Source: Rhodovulum bhavnagarense (GTDB lineage: Bacteria; Pseudomonadota; Alphaproteobacteria; Rhodobacterales; Rhodobacteraceae). From it: a stretch of 64,000 nt of DNA. Every line of letters begins with the position of its first letter. Within the stretch, counting starts at the first letter, position 1. Position numbers and translations under genes: made by a program. The notes beneath the pieces are model-generated. The model saw nothing but the letters and a program-made list of their open reading frames with translations, ran no database searches and had not been told where the DNA came from. The stretch lies in NCBI RefSeq assembly GCF_004343505.1, contig NZ_SLXU01000009.1, positions 1 to 64,000 on the forward strand, read 5' to 3'. Of this stretch, positions 18,002-26,189 are shown in pieces.

Positions 18002-18016
18002 ATAGCAAAACGCTAT
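18002..18016 (-). promoter_or_regulatory. candidate LysR-type binding site for the dpp-phn operon
   Basis: ATAGC-N5-GCTAT contains the T-N11-A pattern of LysR-type regulators as a perfect dyad. It overlaps the TAG stop of the lysR gene (18013-18015) and lies 79 bases upstream of the dppA start, the usual place for an activator site. I saw no second copy between lysR and fabI. Confidence 0.55.
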
Positions 18017-18927
18017 GAATTTGCGGGCTTCACAGAGCCGTCATACTGGGCCGACGCCAGCGAGACGAAGGCCTGAACCGCCGCAACATGGGCCATATCC
18101 TTTTGACAGATAATGAAATGTTGCGCAGTCAGGCGACCTTCGGAGATACGGACCGGGACCAGCCCGTCGCCCTTGGTCAGTTCCGCCGCCAGCGCCACCC
18201 CTAGCCCCAAACCTTCGCGTACCATCGCCACGATCGACCCCCAAGAGCCAAGCGCAAGCACCGTTTTCGGCGCGATTCGGGCAAGCTTCGCCGCCCCTTC
18301 GAACAGTTGCCGAGTGCCAGAGCCTTTCTCGCGCTGGATCAGCGAGAGTTCCGCGATCTCGGCCCAATCGGCCCAGCCCTTGTCCGCCAGCGGATGATCC
18401 GGCGGGGCGACCAGAACCACCGGCGTTTCGACAAGAGCCCAGCCCTGCATCCCGGCGGGCACTTCCCGCCCGGTGACAAAGCCGATATCGAGCCGCCCGG
18501 CCTCCACCCCCGCCAGAACGTCGGCAGAGGCCAGCGCGCGCGCCTCGATCTCGATACCGGGATGGGCCTGCATGAACCGCCCGATCACCGGCATTGCAAT
18601 CTGGTAGGTGGAATAGCCGATCCGTAGCGCCCCCATCGCCAGATCGCGCGCCGCCACCAGATCCCGCTCCACATCGGCATAAAGCGCCAAGAGCGCGCGG
18701 ATCCGGGGCAACAGCACCTCGAGCGCGGGGCCGGGCCGGATCGAATGACCCTGCCGGTTGAACAGCAGCGCCCGCGACAGCCTCTCTGCCGCGGCAATGT
18801 GGTTCGACACCGAGGGCTGGGAGACGTTCAATTCCTGCGCGGCTGCAGAGAAACTGCCCAGACGCGCCACGGCCTCTACCGCGCGTAGCTGGGCAACGGT
18901 CAAACCCTTGAAAGAGGCGGCTGTCAT
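18013..18927 (-). CDS. LysR-family transcriptional regulator
   Basis: The 304-aa protein has an N-terminal winged helix-turn-helix (residues 6-65, with AVARLGSFSAAAQELNVSQPSVSNHI) and a periplasmic-binding-like effector domain (GALRIGYSTYQIAMPVIG onward). ATG 18927 is chosen because AGGA lies about nine bases upstream. It is transcribed in the same direction as the dpp-phnWX operon and sits directly in front of it, so it most likely senses AEP or a derivative and activates that operon. It is divergent from fabI. Confidence 0.9.
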   Translation of the reverse strand: MTAASFKGLTVAQLRAVEAVARLGSFSAAAQELNVSQPSVSNHIAAAERLSRALLFNRQGHSIRPGPALEVLLPRIRALLALYADVERDLVAARDLAMGALRIGYSTYQIAMPVIGRFMQAHPGIEIEARALASADVLAGVEAGRLDIGFVTGREVPAGMQGWALVETPVVLVAPPDHPLADKGWADWAEIAELSLIQREKGSGTRQLFEGAAKLARIAPKTVLALGSWGSIVAMVREGLGLGVALAAELTKGDGLVPVRISEGRLTAQHFIICQKDMAHVAAVQAFVSLASAQYDGSVKPANS

Positions 18928-19175
18928 GGTCCGCTGTCCTGAATGTTTGGAATGGCTCGGTGTGGGCAATGCTGGCCGAATATCGCATGTGTCTCCTGGG
19001 AATGTCGACGCGGTGTTTCCCTTCCTGCTCTATTCCCACGCGTTGGTTCATGCGCACAGCCCCGTGAGAGACCCCGTAATACCGTGCGCGAGCGGGGCGC
19101 TGGTTGTCATGCCAGTGTAACATGCCCGACATCTGGCGTGGTTATGCTGCATCCGCGAAAACCGGGGGTTGCGGC
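18928..19175. promoter_or_regulatory. divergent lysR/fabI intergenic region
   Basis: These 248 bases separate two divergent genes and must hold both promoters. I see no clear -35/-10 pair or long dyad, and no small gene with a good ribosome binding site. Confidence 0.3.
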
Positions 19176-19949
19176 ATGGGCGGCATGTTTTCACTACGGG
19201 GTCAAACGGCTTTGGTTGTCGGTATTGCCAATGCGCAATCCATCGCCTGGGGCTGTGCGCAGGCATTGCGGGCGCAGGGCGCGAAACTGGCTGTCACCTG
19301 GCTAAACGACAAGGCCGAACCCCATGTCCGCCCCCTGGCCGAGGAACTGGAGGCCGACATCATGGCCCCGCTCGACGTGCGCAACGAGGCGCAGATGGAC
19401 GCGCTTTTCGCCGAGATCACCGAACGCTGGGGCAAGCTTGACACGGTGCTGCACTCGATCGCCTTCTGCCCGCGGGACGATCTGCACGGTCGCGTCGTGG
19501 ATTGCTCGGCCGAGGGGTTCGGCTTGGCGATGGATATCTCGGTGCATTCCTTCCTGCGGATGATCCGCCGGGCCGAGCCCCTGATGCCCGAGGGAGGAAC
19601 CTGTATCACCGTGTCGTTCCAAGGCGCGAGCCGGGTGGTGGAGCATTACAACATCATGGGCCCGGTCAAGGCCGCGTTGGAATCGGTGGTGCGCTATGCC
19701 GCCGCCGAGCTGGGGCCGCGCGGCATCTCGGTCCATGCCCTCAGCCCCGGCCCGCTTGCCACGCGTGCGGCCTCGGGCATCGCGGAATTCGACGAGTTGC
19801 TGGACGCCGCCGCGCGCCGCGCCCCCACCCATCACCTTGCCACGATCCAGAATGTGGGGGCCTATTGCGCCTTTCTCGCTAGCCGCGAGGCGTCGAACGT
19901 GACCGGCGGTGTTCATCCCATTGACGGCGGCTATTCCATCACGGCCTGA
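19176..19949 (+). CDS. FabI-like enoyl-[acyl-carrier-protein] reductase
   Basis: This 257-aa short-chain dehydrogenase has the FabI nucleotide loop [18 protein letters not shown] and the catalytic Y-X6-K pair in YNIMGPVK, followed by [15 protein letters not shown]. The C-terminus ([12 protein letters not shown]) is also typical. It would reduce enoyl thioesters with NAD(P)H. ATG 19176 has GGGGG eight bases upstream. ATG 19185 is an alternative. Its pairing with a DUF3141 protein suggests a copy specialised for storage-polymer or short-acid metabolism rather than the housekeeping FabI (inference). Confidence 0.88.
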   Translation: MGGMFSLRGQTALVVGIANAQSIAWGCAQALRAQGAKLAVTWLNDKAEPHVRPLAEELEADIMAPLDVRNEAQMDALFAEITERWGKLDTVLHSIAFCPRDDLHGRVVDCSAEGFGLAMDISVHSFLRMIRRAEPLMPEGGTCITVSFQGASRVVEHYNIMGPVKAALESVVRYAAAELGPRGISVHALSPGPLATRAASGIAEFDELLDAAARRAPTHHLATIQNVGAYCAFLASREASNVTGGVHPIDGGYSITA

Positions 19950-19962
19950 ACGGAGACAGCCT

Positions 19963-22395
19963 ATGCATATCACGACCCCGCGCCCCTCGACCCTGGATGC
20001 TGCCGACATGATCGCCGCAACGCTGGGCGGTTTGGGACAGATGCCGCAAGACCGGTTTGCAGCAATGAGCGCCCAGATGGCCGAAGCGCTGGAGGGCACG
20101 CAACTGATGCGCGAGGTTGCCACGCGTCATGGCGGCGCGATCCTTGACGGCCATACCGCCCGGGCGCGGGCCACGCTTGGCGCGCTGAGCGGGCTGGCGG
20201 CCGATATCGCGCGCCCCGGCACCCAACCTATCGCGGCCTGGGGGGCCTGGCTGCGGGACGCGACCGAACGCTGGGTTCTGACGCTGGACGTGATGCGCGA
20301 ACGTGGCGACAATTTTCGCGCCCATGAATCCGCGGGTTGCCCGCCGGTGCTGATCTACGATTACGAGGTAATCATGGATGGCGCCGACCTGCCGCACCCG
20401 TGCAATTATCAACTTTTGCGTATCCTGCCGCCCAAGGGTGTCACGGTGCATGATTTCAAGCGTCCCTACATTATCATCGACCCGCGCGCGGGCCATGGCG
20501 GCGGCATCGGTGGGTTCAAGCCCGACAGCCAGGTCGGCGTTGCGCTGCGCGATGGCCACCCGGTCTATTTCGTGGCCTTCGGGCGTGATCCGGTGCCGGG
20601 CCAGACGCTGGCCGATGTCACCCGCGCCGAGGCCGAATTCGTGCGCGAAGTCACCCGCCGCCACCCTGACGCGGCCAAGCCGGTCATCACCGGCAATTGC
20701 CAAGGCGGCTGGGCCACGCTCTTGCTGGCCGCGACCAACCCGGACCTGACCGGCCCGATCGTTCTGAACGGTGCGCCGGTCGCCACCTGGTCGGGCGAGG
20801 TGGGGCGCCACCCGATGCGTTATAACGGCGGGCTGTTGGGCGGGACGTGGCAGCCGATGATGTGGGCCGACCTGGGCGGCGGCGTGTTCGACGGCGCCAA
20901 CCTGGTGATGAACTTCGAGATGCTGAACCCCGGCCGGACGTGGTTTCGCAAATATGCCGACATGATGGCGGATGTCGATGACCCGAGGGTCCGCGCGCGA
21001 TTCCTGGAGTTCGAGCGCTGGTGGGGTGGCTTTTTCATGTTGAACGAGGCGGAAATCCGCTGGATCGTGGAACAATTGTTCATCGGCAACCGCCTGACCA
21101 AGAATACCGCGATGCTGGAACCGGGCCGGCTGGTCGATATAAAGCAGATCCGCGCGCCGATCATCGTCTTTGCCAGCCACGGCGACAACATCACCCCGCC
21201 GCAGCAGGCGCTGAACTGGATTCTCGACGCCTATGCCGATGTCGACGAAATCCGTATCCGCGGCCAGCGTATCGTCTACATGGTGCACGAAGAGGTCGGC
21301 CACCTGGGTATCTTCGTGTCATCCCGGATCGCCCTCAAGGAACATTCCGAGGTGTCCTCGACCCTCAAGACCATCGAGGCGCTTGCGCCCGGCCTTTACG
21401 AGATGCAGATCGACAAGATCGAGGGTGCGGGCGCGGACAAGCGGTTTCTCGTCAGTTTCGCCGAGCGCAGCTTTGCCGACCTTGAGGCCCTGGGCGGCAA
21501 CCGCGAGGAAGAGGTCGCCTTTGCCGCGGTCGCGCGCGCCAGCCAGATGCAGGCCGATGCCTATGACACGCTGATCCGCCCCGCCATCCGCGCCATGGTC
21601 AGCCCGCGTGCCGCCGGTGCGGCCCGTGCCCTGCATCCGCTGCGTGCCCAGCGTGTGGCGCTATCTTCGCTCAACCCCGCGATGGCGACGGTGGCGACGG
21701 CGGCCGCGAAGATCCGCGAAACGCGCATCCCCGTCGATCCAGCCAACCCCTTCCTGGCGATGGAGCGTTTGGCAGTCGACCTGACCGAGCAATGGATCGA
21801 TCTTGCGCGCGACATGCGCGACGCGGCCTACGAGATGAGTTTTTTCGCGCTGTGGAACACCCCCTGGGCGCGCGCCTTTGGTCAGCCGATGGCGTTGCGC
21901 CGCACCCGCAAGAGCGCCGATGAGTTGCGCGCGCTGCCCATGGTGCAAGGCACGCTGTCGCGCATCGCGCAGGGCGGGTTCATCGAGGCGGTGATCCGCA
22001 TGCTGGTGCTTCTGGCTGAAAGCCGGGGCGCGGTGCGGCGCGACCGGCTGGAACGCTCGGCCCGGGTGCTGAACCGCGACGCGCCGTTCCGTGACCTGCC
22101 GACGGAGGTACGCGCCCATATCATCCACGAACAGACCCTGATCGCCACCTACGATCCCGAAGGCGCCATCGCGGCGCTGCCCAGCCTGTTGCACGAGGGG
22201 GCAGAGCGCGAGTTGGCCGCGCGTGTCGTGCAATATGTCCCCGGCCCGATCAACGAGATGGCCCCGCACACGCTTGAGATGCTCAACCGTTTCCGCGCGG
22301 TGCTGGGGCTTGGGCCGGTGACGCAGGATGTGCTGGACGATCCGCTGGCACCATCCATGGCGGCACCCGCATCGCCAGACGCGGCGGCCAGTTAA
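19963..22395 (+). CDS. DUF3141 PHA-synthase-like alpha/beta hydrolase
   Basis: This 810-aa protein has a central alpha/beta-hydrolase domain with a PhaC-type lipase box GNCQGG (Cys246). A candidate catalytic Asp408 lies in HGDNITPP and His447 in EVGHLGIF. In class I PHA synthases the triad is also Cys/Asp/His, with a Cys-to-Asp spacing of about 160 residues, which matches here. A long C-terminal helical extension follows. It belongs to DUF3141, often annotated as 3-hydroxyalkanoate synthetase, though activity is not established. It starts 13 bases after fabI behind GGAGA. Confidence 0.85.
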   Translation: MHITTPRPSTLDAADMIAATLGGLGQMPQDRFAAMSAQMAEALEGTQLMREVATRHGGAILDGHTARARATLGALSGLAADIARPGTQPIAAWGAWLRDATERWVLTLDVMRERGDNFRAHESAGCPPVLIYDYEVIMDGADLPHPCNYQLLRILPPKGVTVHDFKRPYIIIDPRAGHGGGIGGFKPDSQVGVALRDGHPVYFVAFGRDPVPGQTLADVTRAEAEFVREVTRRHPDAAKPVITGNCQGGWATLLLAATNPDLTGPIVLNGAPVATWSGEVGRHPMRYNGGLLGGTWQPMMWADLGGGVFDGANLVMNFEMLNPGRTWFRKYADMMADVDDPRVRARFLEFERWWGGFFMLNEAEIRWIVEQLFIGNRLTKNTAMLEPGRLVDIKQIRAPIIVFASHGDNITPPQQALNWILDAYADVDEIRIRGQRIVYMVHEEVGHLGIFVSSRIALKEHSEVSSTLKTIEALAPGLYEMQIDKIEGAGADKRFLVSFAERSFADLEALGGNREEEVAFAAVARASQMQADAYDTLIRPAIRAMVSPRAAGAARALHPLRAQRVALSSLNPAMATVATAAAKIRETRIPVDPANPFLAMERLAVDLTEQWIDLARDMRDAAYEMSFFALWNTPWARAFGQPMALRRTRKSADELRALPMVQGTLSRIAQGGFIEAVIRMLVLLAESRGAVRRDRLERSARVLNRDAPFRDLPTEVRAHIIHEQTLIATYDPEGAIAALPSLLHEGAERELAARVVQYVPGPINEMAPHTLEMLNRFRAVLGLGPVTQDVLDDPLAPSMAAPASPDAAAS

Positions 22396-22613
22396 ACGCC
22401 CCGGCGCAAACCGGCCCGCGCCCCGATCGGGCGGGGTGTGGGGCGCGCCTTATGAATCGCCCTGGAGAATGCCGAAAAGTTCCCGCGTATGCCGTTTCAA
22501 AAGCTGGTGCTGACGCAGGCGTTCTGACGTAACCGCCCGATTGCCACCGCCTGCCGTGAGGCGGCCTGATAGCCTAAGACACGTGCATAGCGACGTCGTT
22601 TGCGACGTCTCTT
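22396..22613. other. intergenic stretch with two stem-loops
   Basis: No gene is seen. GCGCCCC at 22418-22424 can pair with GGGGCGC at 22440-22446 as a weak terminator for the DUF3141 gene. GACGTCG at 22592-22598 pairs with CGACGTC at 22603-22609 (loop TTTG). The flanking GCATA and TATGC extend the second hairpin, which stands directly before the IS66-type tnpA start. Confidence 0.45.
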
Positions 22614-22628
22614 ATGCGCGGAGGGATC

Positions 22629-22996
22629 ATGCGGGGCGAAATTCTGGGGGTCGAGCGGCGCCGTTATTGGGGTGACGACGAGAAGCTGGCGATCGTGAGC
22701 GCGGTGGGTGTGGGCGGCGCTACGGTGACGCAGGTTGCGCAGCGCTACGAGGTGACACGGCAACAGATTTATGCGTGGCGCCATGAGCTGAAGCGAAAAG
22801 GCCTCTGTCACCGGATGCAGGGGCGCTGTTCCTGCCAGTTGGCGCGCCGTCCGTTCCGGATCTTCCCGCGGTGACCAATCCTGTGCCTGCTGTCTGGATT
22901 GAGCTTCGTCTGGCGAAGGGGCGCGTGCTGCGGTTCGAAAGCGATATTGCGGAGGCGGCGCTGACGCGTCTGATCCGCGCGGTGGATGGGGCATGA
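22629..22996 (+). pseudogene. frameshifted IS66 TnpA (OrfA)
   Basis: The first frame begins at ATG 22629 (MRGEILGVERRRYW) and carries the IS66/IS3-type helix-turn-helix (TVTQVAQRYEVTRQQIYAWRHE). Around 22800 the homology moves to another frame. There DAGALFLPVGAPSVPDLPAV and the conserved end WIELRLAKGRVLRFESDI lead to a TGA at 22994-22996. A one- or two-base indel therefore breaks the gene. The stop overlaps the tnpB start as ATGA, as in intact IS66 elements. Confidence 0.8.
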
Positions 22997-23040
22997 TCGG
23001 GCCTGGCACCGGTGTTCGGGTCTATCTGGCTTGTGGCGCA
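22993..23040 (+). pseudogene. truncated IS66 TnpB (OrfB) start
   Basis: MIGPGTGVRVYLACG is the conserved N-terminus of IS66 TnpB, but the next expected residues (VTDMRKG in intact copies) are absent and the frame continues into unrelated sequence. The rest of tnpB and all of the large transposase gene are missing, so the element cannot move by itself. Confidence 0.75.
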
Positions 23041-23364
23041 TCAGAACGCGCCGTTCAGCCTCTACGACCTGTGCTTTCTGGCCGGGGAGACATGGCAGGA
23101 GCAGGCTGAGCGGGCGTTTTGTCATGGTGCGTAGCACCCAGCGCAGTCTTCTCAATGCCGTGAACAACCTCGTTCTGAGCTGGTGACTGCTGCTGGAGGA
23201 CAAGTCGCAACTGGATTGCCTTGAGGACACAAATGATGAACAATCAAGGGAGCCGCGTGCGCGGCGTTTGCTTCCTGCGAAATCTTGACGTAAACGCGTG
23301 ACACGCTTCCAAACGGAAATCCGTCTGAGGGGGCCGTGATCTTCTATACTTTGGGCTGTCTGCT
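23041..23364. other. IS66-to-islet junction, no intact gene
   Basis: Only short unrecognised frames occur. The end of the stretch holds a likely promoter region for the next gene: an ACGGA-AA-TCCGT dyad at 23314-23325 and TATACT at 23345-23350. I could not identify the right terminal repeat of the IS66 element. Confidence 0.4.
23314..23350 (+). promoter_or_regulatory. candidate promoter and operator of the islet pair
   Basis: TATACT at 23345-23350 resembles a -10 box and ends 14 bases before the ATG at 23365, which implies a very short leader. No good Shine-Dalgarno is visible. An inverted repeat ACGGA-AA-TCCGT at 23314-23325 lies just upstream, near the -35 position, where an autoregulator could bind. 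Confidence 0.4.
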
Positions 23365-24420
23365 ATGGACGATAGAAACATTCGCCTGCATTTTGAAGGC
23401 CCAAAGACAATAGGGCACACCGTACCAGCACAGGTTATGGTGCGCGCCTTGGAAAACATTCAGCAAATCGTTTATCTCTTGGCAAAGCAAGAACGTGGAA
23501 ACGTTATGAAGCAGCGCGCAAGGGTTTCACGGGAGATTGAAAAGACTTTCGCGATAATCTGCCAAGTCCCCGAGAACGGTGGATATGCGCTGCCGCAGGA
23601 GATTGGCGATCCTTCCGACGATTTTTTTAACGAAGACGAAATAAAATCAGTCGCGCATAAATTCAGGGCTCTCAGCGAGGCGATTGAGGCAGAAGATTCC
23701 GCGAAGGTTAGCCAAATCGTCCCTGACCACATCTATCGGTCTGCAATCCTGAAACGATACAAGGCTGCTCAGCCGCCTAAGAGATCGGGGCTGGTGCTTT
23801 CCATTGAGGACTACAGGCACAAACGGCTTTTCGGCGGGAAGAACGCGCTTGATAAGATCGAACGAATTGAGTCATCGGGTAAGGTTCATGAGTTTGGAGA
23901 AACCCACGGTTACCTGACCGGGACGCTCGTGAAGATGGATTTTGTCCAAAGGTCACTATCTCTCAAACTATTGAGTGGAAATACGGTCCAAGCGGTTTAC
24001 CAGGATGATTTCGAGCCGACGCTGCTGGAGAATGCCAGGGGCCTAATCCAGATTCATGGGAACATTCAGTATAATGAAAAGAATGATCCAACGCTGATTT
24101 CTGACGTTGACGACGTCACCGAACTCGACCTCTCTCCGATTGCGATCAAGCATTTTGAAGTCGCTGGAAGCGTCATCTCGGTCGTTCCTCCGCTAAACTT
24201 CGAGATCGAGCTCGATGAGGATAGCGGCATGCTTTCATCCTCGAGTGATTTCGAGATTTTGGTTTGTGCAGAAACAAGGCCTGCACTTGAAGACGAAATC
24301 GACGAAGCGCTTCGGATGCTTTGGCTTGAGTACGCCCAAGAGAATGACGATGCGCTGTCACCTAAGGCTATTGAGCTTGCAAATAATTTACGAGCGCGAT
24401 TTTCAATGGACAGTGAGTAG
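23365..24420 (+). CDS. unknown 351-aa protein of a two-gene islet
   Basis: I do not recognise a named family. The N-terminus (RLHFEGPKTIGHTVPAQVMV) reads as a beta strand plus helix ordered around a conserved-looking FEGP. The middle is mixed alpha/beta, and the C-terminal third is acidic (IELDEDSGMLSSSSDFEI). There is no signal peptide or membrane segment. Codon use and base composition are clearly less G+C-rich than the flanking genes, so the pair was probably acquired. The stop lies five bases before the HicA-like gene, which indicates co-translation. The larger partner could be an antitoxin-like or effector protein. Confidence 0.75.
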   Translation: MDDRNIRLHFEGPKTIGHTVPAQVMVRALENIQQIVYLLAKQERGNVMKQRARVSREIEKTFAIICQVPENGGYALPQEIGDPSDDFFNEDEIKSVAHKFRALSEAIEAEDSAKVSQIVPDHIYRSAILKRYKAAQPPKRSGLVLSIEDYRHKRLFGGKNALDKIERIESSGKVHEFGETHGYLTGTLVKMDFVQRSLSLKLLSGNTVQAVYQDDFEPTLLENARGLIQIHGNIQYNEKNDPTLISDVDDVTELDLSPIAIKHFEVAGSVISVVPPLNFEIELDEDSGMLSSSSDFEILVCAETRPALEDEIDEALRMLWLEYAQENDDALSPKAIELANNLRARFSMDSE

Positions 24421-24425
24421 TTGCC

Positions 24426-24704
24426 ATGCAGAGAGATGACGTTGAATCGGCACTTCTGCGCAAGGGCTTCCAGAAGAACAATACCGATCACTCGTACTAT
24501 CAATTCTTTGATAAGAACGGGAAGAAGACGATTGTAAATACCAAGACATCTTTTGGCTCAAAATATAAGATGTTAGGGTCGCCGCTTGTGGCTCAGATGG
24601 CGCGACAGTGCAAACTTACAAAGGCGCAGTTTCAGCAGCTGGTCGAATGCACGTTAAGCCACGAGAACTATGAGAAAATTCTAAACGACGGCGGTCACAT
24701 TTAG
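24426..24704 (+). CDS. HicA-like small protein
   Basis: This 92-aa protein has features of the HicA/YcfA double-stranded-RNA-binding fold. An N-terminal helix ends in LLRKGF, a DHSYYQF strand contains the His that in HicA toxins is catalytic, a short hairpin KKTIVNTKTS follows, and a helix-turn segment KLTKAQFQQLVE closes the fold. The usual GSH motif reads TDHSYY here, so it is a divergent member. No HicB-like partner lies beside it. The neighbour is the unknown 351-aa protein, so this is not a standard HicAB pair. It shares that neighbour's low G+C. Confidence 0.6.
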   Translation: MQRDDVESALLRKGFQKNNTDHSYYQFFDKNGKKTIVNTKTSFGSKYKMLGSPLVAQMARQCKLTKAQFQQLVECTLSHENYEKILNDGGHI

Positions 24705-24774
24705 AAGTTTGTGTCGATGCGTGGCTATCGATGCACTGGCCAATCCCTGATGTCTCGATCATCCGCTGTGTGCT

Positions 24775-25611
24775 TCAATGAAAACTCGCCTGAAAGGACG
24801 TCGCGGTCAGCGAGACATGCGCGTCCAGCGGCGGGTGCAGCTCGAACGCCTTCGGTTCGCGCGCGAAGTTCCAGAGCCGGAACAGGGACCATTCCGAGCG
24901 CCGTTCCTCGGCCACGGCCAGCTCGTTGCGGCTGATGTGGAAAGGGGTGCGTTCCCAGCCATTCGTCGTCTTCACCTCGATCAGGCGCGGACGGCCGTCC
25001 GGCGCGAAGCTGGAGATATCGTAGCCGGCACCATCGCCATCCTCCTCCGACACCCACCTGACCTTGCGCGCAAGATCGTCGCGGCCTGCTGATTTCAGGG
25101 CGGCACGTTCGTGCGCCAGCACACGTTCCTCACCGGCACGGCCGAGGGCGCGGTTTCGCTCGTCTCTCGCCGCGACATCGAATTTGCGGGCGATGTGCAG
25201 CATCTGCTCCAGCTCCTGCGGCGGCGGCTGGTTCGACAGCGTGGGCGGCGGCCCAATCCAGATCGGCCGCGCCTCCGCGAGGCCGGTCGTCGCTCTGGTA
25301 CCCGAATGGCGGCCGAGCCATGCCGGGTTCAGCGCCAGCCAGCGCGCCACGGCATCCACCAGCGTCATCTGGAAATTGAAGGCGGGCTTGTAGCCGGGGA
25401 TCCAGTCTTCACCCAGCCCCTTCAGCACGGCGCTGATGTTCTGGTGCTTGAACTCGACCGATCCCTCGGAGCGATCATTCAACAGGGGCAGAAGCCCGCG
25501 CCGGTGCTCGGCCTTGTTGTAGGGGCGACCAGAGACGTCGTACGCCAGCATCGCGAAGTAATCCGCGACGATCAGGTCGTTCTCTTGATCGGTCCAGGCC
25601 CCGTTTGACAT
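24775..25611 (-). CDS. DUF3883 domain protein, predicted PD-(D/E)XK nuclease
   Basis: The 278-aa protein has an N-terminal helical region (residues 1-120) and a C-terminal DUF3883 domain. Its GYDISSFAPDGRPRLIEVKTT segment fits the D...EXK active site of restriction-like nucleases. DUF3883 proteins are frequent in restriction and defence islands. It points toward the HicA-like gene on the opposite strand. Its base composition is like the host, unlike the two-gene unit. No methyltransferase or helicase partner is visible. The target is unknown. Confidence 0.75.
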   Translation of the reverse strand: MSNGAWTDQENDLIVADYFAMLAYDVSGRPYNKAEHRRGLLPLLNDRSEGSVEFKHQNISAVLKGLGEDWIPGYKPAFNFQMTLVDAVARWLALNPAWLGRHSGTRATTGLAEARPIWIGPPPTLSNQPPPQELEQMLHIARKFDVAARDERNRALGRAGEERVLAHERAALKSAGRDDLARKVRWVSEEDGDGAGYDISSFAPDGRPRLIEVKTTNGWERTPFHISRNELAVAEERRSEWSLFRLWNFAREPKAFELHPPLDAHVSLTATSFQASFH

Positions 25612-25914
25612 CGCGCCAGGCTAAGGGCGGAAACTGCGTTTGTCATCAGAGACTTCGCGCAAAACTCCCAAGTCATACTAACGACCACGCCGCCCGTGTC
25701 GCGTCTCCGCCTGCTTTGAGACAAGCCGGAACCAGCGAAACGCGGGCGCAACGCGCGCCCGTCAGTTCATTGAAATGTATGGGGGTTTTGAATCCGTCTC
25801 GCCGGGAGCGAGGGGCGGCTGGAAAGAGACGGTGGGCGTTCGGAGACCGATCTCGCGCAGTCGGCCAGTCTCCGAAGGGCGGATGGTCCGTGCAAACCCC
25901 TTTGTCACATAAAG
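25612..25914. other. non-coding stretch between DUF3883 gene and tRNA-Ser terminator
   Basis: I see no gene with a start signal or known motif in these 300 bases. I looked by eye for a copy of the tRNA-Ser 3' end as an attachment site and found none. Confidence 0.4.
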
Positions 25915-25935
25915 AAAAAGGCCCCGCGAGGGACC
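25915..25935 (-). terminator. intrinsic terminator of tRNA-Ser
   Basis: On the minus strand, GGTCCC-TCGC-GGGGCC forms a six-pair stem followed directly by five T residues. It begins 26 bases after the tRNA 3' end, so it is a standard Rho-independent terminator. Confidence 0.8.
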
Positions 25936-25960
25936 TGTTTTCGGGTTTGCAATGTGCAAG

Positions 25961-26050
25961 TGGCGGAGAGACAGGGATTCGAACCCTGGGAGCCCGTGAA
26001 GGCTCAACGGTTTTCGAGACCGCCCCGTTCGACCACTCCGGCACCTCTCC
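25961..26050 (-). tRNA. tRNA-Ser (anticodon CGA)
   Basis: Read on the minus strand, the 90-nt sequence starts GGAGAGG and ends TCTCTCC-G-CCA, which closes the acceptor stem, with the CCA encoded. The anticodon arm has the loop CTCGAAA, giving CGA to read UCG codons. A long variable arm (GAGCCTTCACGGGCTC) marks the class II serine type, and the T-arm GGTTCGAATCC is intact. An accessory islet adjoins its 3' end. Confidence 0.96.
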
Positions 26051-26189
26051 GCACGCCTGTGGCTCGTGGACCGCGGCATAGAGCGAAGAAGAGTCGGGTG
26101 CAACCCATTTTTGCGCATTGGGCCGGAGCCATGGTTGGAAAGGGGACATTCTGTTACTAGGTCCTTCGCAATTGCGGAAGGAGGCCGCC

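Noticed and set aside
8618-18927. C-P lyase (phnGHIJKLM) pathway
   Set aside because: None of the subunits occurs. Only the PhnWX phosphonatase route is present.
22797-22815. Programmed frameshift in the IS66 tnpA
   Set aside because: No slippery heptamer or following stem is convincing, and tnpB and the transposase gene are destroyed, so simple decay explains it.
22396-25960. Direct repeat of the tRNA-Ser 3' end as an att site
   Set aside because: Reading the stretch by eye I found no second copy. A computed search would be needed to exclude a degenerate one.
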